Positions 38,542 to 48,875 of a stretch of 64,000 nucleotides of DNA are shown here, piece by piece. Position numbers and translations under genes: made by a program. Position 1 is the first letter of the stretch. Every line of letters starts with the position of its first letter. The notes beneath the pieces are model-generated. The model searched no databases, had not been told where the DNA came from, and was given only the letters and a program-made list of their open reading frames with translations. This DNA comes from Magicicada septendecula (Eukaryota; Arthropoda; Insecta; Hemiptera; Cicadidae): assembly GCA_034769895.1 (NCBI GenBank), contig CM068369.1, positions 148,404,574 to 148,468,573 on the forward strand, read 5' to 3'.

Positions 38542-40083
38542 TGCAATGAATCACAGGATCCTGATAAGCAGGGCAAGCTCATATAATACACAGACTATGA
38601 ACATTCATGTTTAAATTGGTAGTTTGTTAGATTTGGTTGTGACATCATTTGTATTTTAGTAAGGATAAGAATTTAAGTTTAGTAAAACTGTGTATTATTT
38701 ATTTGTTGTTTATTCATGTAATATGTCTGTGGAAATGTGCGCGCGTTCGCGAGTGATAAACGTTTCTCCGGCTGTGCGTGAATAAATTATCGTTGTGTTG
38801 TGACACTGAACTGAACATAGACTAATGTATTCGCTACAGACCCTGTATATTTCTGGCTATTATTTGACATTCATTTATGATCTTATTAAAGTATGCAGTT
38901 ATGCATGAGATAAGGGTATTCTGTGTTTACCAGCTATGCATGCTCTTACAAAGTTAATGCACTTTACAGCATGAAAAGTTGCTTGTCATGTTATATGTAA
39001 CCATGTGACTTCCTTCCACCAATTAAATGCTGGAAGGTAGTCGGAAATTTTCTTAAGTCTGTCGTTGCACAGGCAGTTCTTCTCAGCCAGCTATCGCGAT
39101 CGGGACGTGCAATTCTTGTTCAAGATTTTCCGCTTGCAAGAATCTGTAAAGACTATTCGGCGATAGTAACGCGTGTGAAGACTCAGAACTATTTGTGTAT
39201 TACATCTACACACAGTATTATTATTACAGCATTGCGAAGTTCTTCTCTACCAGCTATCACGATTGGGTCGCGCAGTTCTTGTTCAAGAATTTTCCGCTTG
39301 TAACAATCTGTAAAGACTATTCGGCGATAATAACGCGTGCGAAGACTCAGAACAGTTGAATATTACCTCTTTACACACGGCATTATTACTAAAGCATTAC
39401 GTGTGTAATAAGTGAGTGTGAACTGTGTCACTGTGTGAGATTTTCTGCAGTGCCAGTAAAATTTAATAATTACGTAATAGTAAATTTTATCATCAAGAAG
39501 TTTCCGCTTTAGTGGAAGATTTCCGCATAGGGAGGTCTGCTGATCGCGGTAGACCCTGTGATTCGCGTGAACACTTGAAGAGTCCGGAGTGGTATAAGTT
39601 TAATGTACCGTTGTTATATAAAACTCACTGTTACCTGAGATACTTGTAAGTTATAAACTCTATATTAAATTTAACGAATCGTAAGATCCATAGAACCGTT
39701 GTGGTATGCGAAGCGTCAGTCATCGTGGGAACTACAGGACACCAGCCCAGCTGAAAGCGTTTCCAGGGTGAACCGTCTATCATCTATAAGCCACACCTGA
39801 CGACTCAACAAAGCAGCAAAGCCCCCCCCTTTCCTTCAGCAACATCATCGTGGGAATCATCACTTATGTAACGTATCACATCACGTGTATGAACAGTATT
39901 TAACATTTTAAAAGACTCTATATCAAACACTACCATTATTATACTTATCAAATATACCATATAAACAATTACATATGTCTTGTGCAATAAATAATCTTAA
40001 ACCCTCCAATATAGACTTTTGATTTAAGTTACACATACTACCATATCCTATGCGCCAATAGTTTAGTAATTTGTGTTGTCGCA
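38542..40083 (+). repeat. Element D 5' LTR
   Basis: 1,542 bp. It contains a tandem duplication of 163 bp (39076-39238 and 39239-39401) around GTTCTTCTC and CTGTAAAGACTATTCGGCG. Confidence 0.92.
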
Positions 40084-40115
40084 TAGTGATATTTGGCGCT
40101 TAGCAACGTAGGGCA
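40084..40115 (+). promoter_or_regulatory. Element D primer-binding site and leader box
   Basis: Right after the LTR end: TAGTGATATTTGGCGCTTAG then CAACGTAGGGC, the same box as in element B and related to those in A and C. Confidence 0.75.
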
Positions 40116-40493
40116 CGTAAAATAGCGGTAATTTTACGCTATTCTATATATGTCTAAGAATATAAAATTGTTGGTAACATCTGACGTATAATTATAATTA
40201 ATGTAATATTTGTATGTGTATGGTTTATATAAAAATCTGAGGATATAATTTATCAATTGTGCCTAGTCTCTTGTGTGTCATATATGAACAATTTTATCAT
40301 TATATTGGAGGTAGATTATTAGTTTTTTTGTGTGTTAGATAAGATTTGTTTACATTTTGATATATTGGACTGTTTTCTGTGTGTGTATGAACTGTTTACA
40401 CTACGTTAATAATCTTGTAGTAATAATAATTTTCTCAGCGTATAAATCAGTAAATTTAAATTTATTAAATTTTTAAATTAAATTTTGATCAAT

Positions 40494-40712
40494 ATGGCGG
40501 ATATAGCAGAATTAAAGAATACGTTAGCTGCCTTAGTATCGAGTATACAGAAAATTTCAGAAGAAAATAAAGCCGGTATGCAGCAACTCGAAGAGGAAAG
40601 TAAAGCCTGGCATGAGAGGATGAAAGCCGAGGATGAAGAACTTGACGCCATTAGGCAGAAATTTTGGGAAGAAATGGACGCCGATAGAGAGGAGATGATG
40701 GCGAAACTATAG
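40494..40712 (+). pseudogene. Element D Gag N-terminal coiled coil
   Basis: Short Gag N-terminus, MADIAELKNTLAALVSSI followed by a Glu/Lys/Met-rich helix with heptad-like spacing, matching the start of the B Gag. The capsid block found in B is not seen after it. Confidence 0.7.
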
Positions 40713-40715
40713 GAA

Positions 40716-42188
40716 ATGTCAGCTGATATTGAAGTAGATTTAACTGTTGAGAATATTGTACCTTGTGATAATTTTGAAGTACCAAATGTCCTTGTGGAAC
40801 ATACTCTCAAAGAAAGTAATATGGAAGTTAACCAAGATGTTACATCTGAAGGATTAACGGAGAACAGTAGCGTAGTAGATGAAATTGAAAGTGATTATAC
40901 AGAAACAACCCAATTAGGGCCTAGTAGTTCATATCTCGGTAAAGTCGAGTATCTAGATTGTGCATCAAATGGTAGCGAAGATAACGGAAGTGAAATTAGT
41001 AGTAACAACACTATTAGTCCAGATCATACTTCAGGTAATTGCTATGATGAGGTGATAGTTTATAATGTGACAGATATAGCATGCGAGAACCATGAACGAA
41101 TGGTAGAATCTGAAGCTATTATGTATTCGGACAGTGTATGCATAACGCGTAGAAATCCCGAACCAGTAGTAGAGCCTGGAACTATTATGGATACTAACGG
41201 TGCAGGTATTTATGACACATGTCATAATGATGAGGTACTAGATGAATCTATATCAGATGCTGAGGTGTTTATGGAGGACGGAGAGGTGAATGATACTGAT
41301 GACAATAGGGTGACAACAATTATGATAAATAATAATGAACCACCGCCTAATCAGTTTCAAGTTCAACCACCACAAAATCAGCTACAATCACAACAACATA
41401 AAAATACAACTCAGCAATTTAATACCAACTTATTAGCAACAGTTACTGAGAGTGATTCATTTAAAAAGCAGTTCAATCGATCGAATGTGAGTAATGTTAG
41501 TTGTAAGAATAAAATTGTTGTGAATGGCCTATATCCTGCAGAAATTAGGGATAGTTTAATGTGTAGTAATGGTAGCAAGGAATGTAATGAAAATATTGGT
41601 GTTAAAGGGAACACTAGCCTTATCATCGATACAAAAATCAGTACTTGTATTGATGAGATATTGTTCGACAGCGGCGTAGAAATATCGCTGATGGACGAGC
41701 GGTTACTAAAGAGGCATAAAAACCACTTTATACAAACTCCGGTTTTGCCGGTAAGTCACACAAGGATAAAATCAGCAACGTGTGAGTCGCAGATAGTGGA
41801 AAAACAGGCACTTATAACAAGATACGTACAGGGAACGGAAATAGAGGTGACTGTACTTGGAGTTACAAAACTGGGACATGATATTATTTTGGAAGTTGAT
41901 AAATTGAATAAACTGCACGCTGCAATTGAATTTCCAAACGAAACATTGCAAGGTAAAGTTGATAGTGGACCGCACATTATCAGACTGGGACGCTCGAAAG
42001 ATAAGATAACGAATAACTCACTGACCCCCCAGGTTCAGTTAACGGGTTGCGATATAAAGCAAATACGGCGTATATTAGATAAATTCAAATCTATATGTCC
42101 AAATAAACGTGTGCGTTTCAAAACTGAGAGAAACTTATACAAAAAACTCAGAAATAAATGCCAGGATATAGGGTGTAAGAATGTGTAG
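40716..42188 (+). CDS. Element D 490-codon frame: acidic domain, Gag tail, protease
   Basis: A single long open frame. Residues 1 to about 200 are acidic, Ser/Thr/Asn-rich and without counterpart in element B; they include two 22-residue repeats (about 125-143 and 147-165) sharing a pattern of VE followed by IM. Residues about 205-255 match the Gln-rich Gag tail of B; about 260-345 match the B region around VNGLYPAEIRDSL and LMDER, the aspartic protease; 345-460 continue as in B up to the point where RT would begin. The origin of the N-terminal domain is unknown. An open frame of this length in an element without pol is unexpected. Confidence 0.65.
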   Translation: MSADIEVDLTVENIVPCDNFEVPNVLVEHTLKESNMEVNQDVTSEGLTENSSVVDEIESDYTETTQLGPSSSYLGKVEYLDCASNGSEDNGSEISSNNTISPDHTSGNCYDEVIVYNVTDIACENHERMVESEAIMYSDSVCITRRNPEPVVEPGTIMDTNGAGIYDTCHNDEVLDESISDAEVFMEDGEVNDTDDNRVTTIMINNNEPPPNQFQVQPPQNQLQSQQHKNTTQQFNTNLLATVTESDSFKKQFNRSNVSNVSCKNKIVVNGLYPAEIRDSLMCSNGSKECNENIGVKGNTSLIIDTKISTCIDEILFDSGVEISLMDERLLKRHKNHFIQTPVLPVSHTRIKSATCESQIVEKQALITRYVQGTEIEVTVLGVTKLGHDIILEVDKLNKLHAAIEFPNETLQGKVDSGPHIIRLGRSKDKITNNSLTPQVQLTGCDIKQIRRILDKFKSICPNKRVRFKTERNLYKKLRNKCQDIGCKNV

Positions 42189-42575
42189 CTATTTAAATAT
42201 GTCAGTTCAGGTATAAATGTTATATGTAGGATAATTCTGTGAATGAGCGATAATCTAGTACGATAAGGAATACAGTCTGTTGTACCTTGTGACCATGCGT
42301 AATTTGCTATCTGCTTGTCAAGAACATGTGTATTTGTTTTGGTTTAAAGGTTACCACGTGTCTTTGGTTTGTTGTTTCTGTCAAGTTGACAGTTATGAAA
42401 TGTTAGTATTGCTATGAGGATGTTTATTTGATTTTATGTTTGAGGGTGTTAGTATTATTATTCTTAGGATTAGGAAATTGTTTTGGTTATATCAAGGAAG
42501 AAAAAAAAAATTTTATTTTTTGTTAGTCAACTAAAAAAAATTTTTTTTTTTTTTAATGCGGGAATGGGTTAATCC
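42189..42575 (+). other. Element D 3' internal region
   Basis: Non-coding; it matches element B between its integrase region and 3' LTR (about 25877-26240, reverse complement), for example the CAAGTTGACAGTTATG block. It contains A and T homopolymers near 42507-42554 and a purine-rich GCGGGAATGGG just before the LTR, a likely polypurine tract. Confidence 0.7.
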
Positions 42576-44118
42576 TGCAAAGAATCACAGGATCCTGATA
42601 AGCAGGGCAAGCTCATATAATACACAGACTATGAACATTCATGTTTAAATTGGTAGTTTGTTAGATTTAGTTGTGATATCAGTTGTATTTTAGTAAGGAT
42701 AAGGATTTAAGTTTAGTAAAACTGTGTATTATTTATTTGTTGTTTATTCATGTACTATGTCTGTGGAAATGTGCGCGCGTGCACGAGTGATAAACGTTTC
42801 CCCGGCTGTGCGTGAATAAATTATCGTTGTGTTGTGACACTGAACTGAACATAGACTAATGTATTCGCTACAGTCCCTGTATACTTCTGGCTATTATTTG
42901 ACATTCATTTATGATCTTATTAAAGTATGCAGTTATGCATGAGATAAGGGTATTCTGTGTTTACCAGCTATGCATGCTCTTACAAAGTTAATGCACTTTA
43001 CAGCATGAAAAGTTGCTTTTCATGTTATACGTAACCATGTGACTTCCTTCCACTAATTAAATGCTGGAAGGTAGTCGGAAATTTTCTTAAGTCTGTCGTT
43101 GCACAGGCAGTTCTTCTCAGCCAGCTATCGCGATCGGGACGTGCAATTCTTGTTCAAGATTTTCCGCTTGCAAGAATCTGTAAAGACTATTCGGCGGTAG
43201 TAACGCGTGTGAAGACTCAGAACTATTTGTGTATTACATCTACACACAGTATTATTATTACAGCATTGCAAAGTTCTTCTCTACCAGCTATCACGATTGG
43301 GTCGCGCAGTTCTTGTTCAAGAATTTTCCGCTTGCAACAATCTGTAAAGACTATTCGGCGATAATAACGCGTGCGAAGACTCAGAACAGTTGAATATTAC
43401 CTCTTTACACACGGCATTATTACTAAAGCATTACGTGTGTAATAAGTGAGTGTGAACTGTGTCACTGTGTGAGATTTTCTGCAGTGCCAGTAAAATTTAA
43501 TAATTACGTAATAGTAAATTTTATCATCAAGAAGTTTCCGCTTTAGTGGAAGGTTTCCGCATAGGGAGGTCTGCTGATCGCGGTAGACCCTGTGATTCGC
43601 GTGAACACTTGAAGAGTCCGGAGTGGTATAAGTTTAATATACCGTTGGTATATAAAATTCACTGTTACCTGAGATACTTGTAAGTTATAAACTCTATATT
43701 AAATTTAACGAATCGTAAGATCCATAGAACCGTTGTGGTATGCGAAGCGTCAGAGTCATCGTGGGAACTACAGGACACCAGCCCAGCTGAAAGCGTTTCC
43801 AGGGTGAACCGTCTACCATCTATAAGCCACGCCTGACGACTCAACAACGCTGTAAAGCCCCCCCCCTTTTCTTCAGCAACATCATCGTGGGAATCATCAC
43901 TTATGTAACGTATCACATCACGTGTATGAACAGTATTTAACATTTTAAAAGACTCTATATCAAACACTACCATTATTATACTTATCAAATATACCATATA
44001 AACAATTACATATGTCTTGTGTAATAAATAATCTTAAACCCTCCAATATAGACTTTTGATTTAAGATACACATACTACCATATCCTATGCGCCAATGGTT
44101 TAGTAATTTGTATTGTCG

Positions 44119-44120
<2 letters not shown>
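42576..44120 (+). repeat. Element D 3' LTR
   Basis: 1,545 bp, about 98 percent identical to 38542-40083, with the same 163-bp internal duplication. It ends TTGTCGCA and is followed at once by (AT)n. Confidence 0.92.

Positions 44121-44158
<38 letters not shown>
44121..44158. repeat. (AT)n tract between elements D and C
   Basis: 19 AT units with the 3' end of D on one side and the 5' end of C on the other, with no other host sequence between them. Confidence 0.95.
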
Positions 44159-44163
<5 letters not shown>

Positions 44164-46217
44164 CAGGACCAAATATCAATTATTTGGAGTTATATGTTAA
44201 CTGTATACTTTAATCATGTTGAAATAAATTTTAATATTCAAAACTCCACTTGTATGTAGTAGCTATAAAAATAATGCATTGTAAAAAGACGCACACGCGG
44301 CGGTTACATAATCAGCTCGCTGTGGAAAGAAGTGTCACACCCCAAACTGTTAATTATTAATATTTCGGAAACCAGTAAATTAAGGCGATATCTATTATAG
44401 CCAAAATGTTAGCCGAAATATTAATAATAACGTGTGCGAATTTTACGCAATATAATTAATTAATAACAGAGTTAATTAATTTAATGTGAATAACTTCTGT
44501 AATTATTAAGCTACATTAATGAGCTTTTAATATGTTATAAATATAAGAATTTCCAACAGATTGTATATTTTAGATTTAGTACAACTTGGTTTGCAACCAA
44601 GATAATTGCAATTTAAAACTATCACAGGAAATCCGGACCTACAATTCAGTTCCGCTGTGTTAAGATTATTAGTAATAATATTAATTCTCCGTCTGTGGGA
44701 AACTAACTTCGTTCTCACGGACTAAGGGAATTCAAATTTTGTGTAGTAGGGAGAGTGTGTCAACCAATCAAATCGTTTGAAGGAATCCCAACCAGCGCGG
44801 AGTTTTGGGGCTGAACGATCACTCTACTGCCAGTATTTGCGAAGTACGGACGTAATTCTTCGATCGTCTCGAAACCATAGTTGTAAAGATTCATCTGAAG
44901 ACTCTACGTGGTCAACACACATAATTACGAATATAGTAAATACAGATCAACTGTACTATTCGTAATTATAGCATCCAGTCGAGATAGTCTTCATTACAAC
45001 AAACAAGCTTATTGTGTACTACAAGCTGTGGTCATAAGCACGCAAGAGATCTACCAGACTACAAGTCCTACTTCAAGAATACGACAGAGAGGCCGTCTGA
45101 ACCATTAGTGAACCAGCTGACGAGCAGAGCTACCACTCGAACGAGACACACACACGCTGACGTGGGACGTGCAAATCGACGTGGGACGTGCAAATCGACG
45201 AGGGACATAAACCAGTTCTCGCAGAAAGCCGCAGACGTTAAAAAACTTCAACAAACAGCAGGAGAGGAGAGTGTTGCTGAATTCCGAACTCAAAGCCGAA
45301 ATCCAGGACGCTCAAAGCAGATCACTATCTCTCGCAGATCGGACCAGGACAACGAGGGACATTTGGAGCAACTCTACAATCCACTTCAAAAACAGGAAAT
45401 CAAAATCAACGTATCTATTTTTCAAACATTAAATTTTCTTTCTTTTCCAATTAAAAGCATTGTAATTTCAATCATTCAGGTGCCACAAAAATCAAAGACT
45501 CTAGTAAATAAGAATAATTCATTGTGATAATCTGTACAGCCAGTAGAAGTAATTAGTAAGCTTTAGTTAAGAACCAATAGAGATAAAACAGAAGCGCTAT
45601 ACAAATCTTAACAAACAATTTAATTATTAGCTCATACTGCAGTATAACAGAGTCAAATCACTAGAAAATAAAAGGACGTGAACTAGACTGTCACGCCTAA
45701 TTTATTTTTGGAAAATATTCAATTAACTTTAGAGTTTTTATATTTTATATTTATTTTCATTTGAATCTAATAATTTAAAGAAATTTAATTAAATTAAAAT
45801 AAATAAATTAATTAAATTTTTACTTGTAATTAACTTGTCAAATAACGAGTTAGAACTTCTTAAAATTATCAACCATTTGAAAAATATTATTCAAGATCGA
45901 TTCATTGTTTAGAGTGTAAGGATAATTGATCATATAACCATTTTATTCTTGTGTGTTATTGGAGTAATAAACACCGTTTTATTACCCCATATTGCATTTG
46001 TTTATTGTTGTACTACTAAGCCTACCAACCTCACAAAACTCTTCACCTTTAAAGTAACTTATTTTGTGGGCTGTTGTCATAAATTTGAGATTACATACTT
46101 GCGAAATCAAATCCAAAATCCACACGCCCTAGGCGGAAGAAAACCGCAAGGTCGGACGGTAGGTAGGTACTCATACACTCACGCAACACAACAACAACGC
46201 ATATAAGTAGAGTTACA
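44159..46217 (+). repeat. Element C 5' LTR
   Basis: 2,059 bp. The word GTGGGACGTGCAAATCGAC is present twice in tandem (45162-45199) but once in the 3' LTR, accounting for most of the length difference. Confidence 0.92.
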
Positions 46218-46244
46218 TATGGCTCTCCAATTTCGTGGGGCTCG
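46218..46244 (+). promoter_or_regulatory. Element C primer-binding site and leader box
   Basis: Directly after the LTR: TATGGCTCTCCAATTTCGTG then GGGCTCG, a variant of the TGGCG, CCAA, CGTGGGGC box seen in A, B and D. Confidence 0.65.
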
Positions 46245-46434
46245 ATAAAATTAAATTAATTATATTGAATTTAAATTTAATTTTACGGTAAAACAAAGTT
46301 TGCTGTTTTAACTCTTAAAACAGCTGTCGTCCAACTGAACAATCCCCAAAGAAGAGTTTTGTGATTGGTGGTGGTACAGCAGTGAAATTATTGTGTATTT
46401 GAAATTATTCTATATTTGAAAGTGTTGTGTAAAA

Positions 46435-47970
46435 ATGGATACGGAAAAAATGTTTAAACAATTATTACAAGAAATTAAACAAAACGCAGCTAAAGCGGAA
46501 CAAGCTAACGCGGAAATGAAACGCGATTTGACGGAGAACATGAACTCGAAATTTCAGAAAATAGACGCAAAATTTGAACAAAGTGCAGCCAACGCGGAAA
46601 TAACGTCCAAAATCGACGCGCAAAAAGTCAGCTTAACCGAAGCATTAGAGAATAGCATCGCAGACATAAACGCGGAAATTAAACAAAGCACTAAAGAATT
46701 AACTGTTAAAGTCACCGAAGTCGCGTAATGCAGTAAAGAATTAACCGCTAAAGTCGCTGAAATCGGTGAAAGTAATAAAGAGTTAACCACTAAAGTCGCT
46801 GAAATCGGTGAAAAAGTACATACGGTTGATACGAAAATAAATGAACGGTTTAAGGTTTTTGAGACCACAATGCAAAAATCGTTTATCGAACAAGTTACGC
46901 GTATGGAGGGCCGATTCAAAGAACACATTAGTAGGTGCGAGAAACAAACCGCAGATCTCGCGAAGAAGGTCGACTCTCTCGAGATAAGAATTGAAACTGA
47001 TGCGACAGAAACTCAACGCCAAGTAAATAGACTTGACGCTTCAATTGTAGAGACGCGATCCAACATAGACTCTAATAAAGAGAGTGTATTACAAGCACTG
47101 AACGACGAGATTTTGAAAGTACGACAGGAAGTACGCAGGAGATCCGCTCCTAATATTCTAGTACAAGGTCCTGTCGATGAAAAAAATCGTGTATATTTTA
47201 CAGGGGAAAATAACGAAAACCCTATTGAATTTTTGTTAGCCTGTGAAAATGAAATGGCGAGGGTAGGTTCGAGACTCGAAGATCAAGATAAAATACAATG
47301 GGTAGTAAACGCGATGCGTGATTCGGCGCGTAAATGGTATAACATTGTACGCGATAAAGTGTCCACATACGCGGAGTTCAAACAAAAATTTGAAAGCCGG
47401 TATTGGAATTCGCATACTCAAAGACTGCTACGCAACGAATTAGAATATGGGCGTTTTGAACGGAAAATGGGTGTTACGGCAGAAAATTATATCATCCAGC
47501 AGGTCGAGCCCGCAAAGCATTTAACCCCAGCATTTTCAGAGAACCCCAGCACGGTCGATGAACTGCTCATTTTAGTGTCCCAAAGCGAGACAGTTTTTGA
47601 CTTAGGCGGGTGGCGTTATAACCCAGATTTTCGCCGAAATACCGAAGGTCAGAATACACGGGTACAATATCATCAATAACCTGATCAGAGACCAAGTACA
47701 AGTTCTACTCCACCCCAGACATCGTTAAAACCCCCAGATAAGACCTTTGAATACAAAGGTAAGTCCAATATCGGTAGACCGAAAGGGCAATATAAGGGTA
47801 ACGATGGGGCCCCGATTAGAGCAATTCAAACGGTCGAAATTGCGAGAAGTGATACAATAGCGCAAGACAGCGATACGCAAAGCAGTAAGGACCCTAGTGA
47901 GAAGAAAAAAACCCGCAATTTTCCAAAAAACTTGGAAACGGGCGCCTCCAGGGGGGAAGCGCCATAAATC
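46435..47970 (+). pseudogene. Element C gag region
   Basis: Begins at 46435 with MDTEKMFKQLLQEIKQNAA, a coiled coil with near-repeated heptad blocks built on KELT and KVTE, followed by a capsid-like part (RKWYNIVRDKVSTYAEF, RYWNSHTQRLLRNELEYG) close to that of element A, then a Pro/Ser/Lys-rich tail. A few breaks. The capsid similarity to A, together with different LTRs, suggests sister families. Confidence 0.85.
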
Positions 47971-47999
47971 ATGCCAAATTGTATAAAAATAGAATAGGT

Positions 48000-48297
48000 A
48001 GAAATAAAAAATACTAGATTTAAGAAAAGTAATTTTTCTCCAGAAATTTGTACGCCGGTTAATAAAGTATTCCAACTGGAAAGTACGGAACCATTGTTTG
48101 CGGTTAATACAATACAACAATGCACTCCGACAATTGTATGTCCGGTAGAACAGGAACTTGACGGCGACGTTCCCACACAATCAGCCTGGGAAGACGTTGA
48201 AGTAATATCCGGGGACGCCGATGAATTTAACGAGTGGATATCAGAGTATTGTAGAACCACCCATAAAAATGGTTACGATATACTGGACGCACTTTAA
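48000..48297 (+). pseudogene. Element C short C-terminal acidic segment
   Basis: An open segment ending with WEDVEVISGDADEFNEWISE and a short tail, then non-coding sequence to the 3' LTR. It is not part of a recognisable Gag and could be the end of an otherwise absent pol product or an independent domain. No family recognised. Confidence 0.4.
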
Positions 48298-48875
48298 AAA
48301 TAAATAATATTTAGTGTTAATAATAATTTAATTAAACAATAATTAGAATTAAAATAAATTAACTGTGTTTTGCGATATTAATAATAATTGTAAATAAATT
48401 GTGTATAAATGATAATGCATTTGTAGCGCGGTGTTAACAAGTATATAATGCAAGGCGAAACAAACGCACGAGCAGGAAGTTGTTACGTCACACAATCGTA
48501 CCGCCCAACGGTTAGAATGTAGGCCAAGCAATTAGCGTCGCGCGGTGTGCGATAACAATTGTAAACAAACCTCAGCGCATTCCTTCGTGCGCGTGTCAAT
48601 TGTTGACTGTCTAACTTTCTTAAACGCTGCGATTAGCTACTAACAGTTCTGAAAACATTTACTACACAATAATTGCAAATATAATATTATTAATAGGGTG
48701 TAATTAGAATTAAGTTGTATATATGGAAGAATATTGACATCCATGTATGTGTCTTTAAATAAGTAATACAATGTATAGTAGCAAGTATAATGATTACAAA
48801 GTACGTTTATAATAATTGAAAAAAAAAATAATTGTAATTATTACACTCATTTTTTTAAAAGTAAGCAGGGGAGTA
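48298..48875 (+). other. Element C 3' non-coding region
   Basis: AT-rich sequence between the last reading frame and the 3' LTR, ending in the purine tract AAGTAAGCAGGGGAGTA. Confidence 0.6.

Larger units (their letters stand above)
38542..44120 (+). mobile_element. Element D: LTR element of the B family without RT or integrase
   Basis: A 5.58 kb element: 5' LTR 38542-40083 (1,542 bp), internal region 40084-42575, 3' LTR 42576-44120 (1,545 bp), LTRs about 98 percent identical, beginning TGCAA and ending TCGCA. It flanks AT repeats on both sides. The internal part keeps the B-type leader, the Gag N-terminus, a 490-codon frame ending in a Gag tail plus protease, and the B-type sequence before the 3' LTR. 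RT, RNase H and integrase are not present, so movement would need proteins from a relative. It is younger than B. Confidence 0.9.

Noticed and set aside
45012-45527. 171-codon frame in the element C 5' LTR
   Set aside because: It is not kept intact in the second LTR, where a 19-bp copy-number difference changes the frame, so it is unlikely to be a gene.
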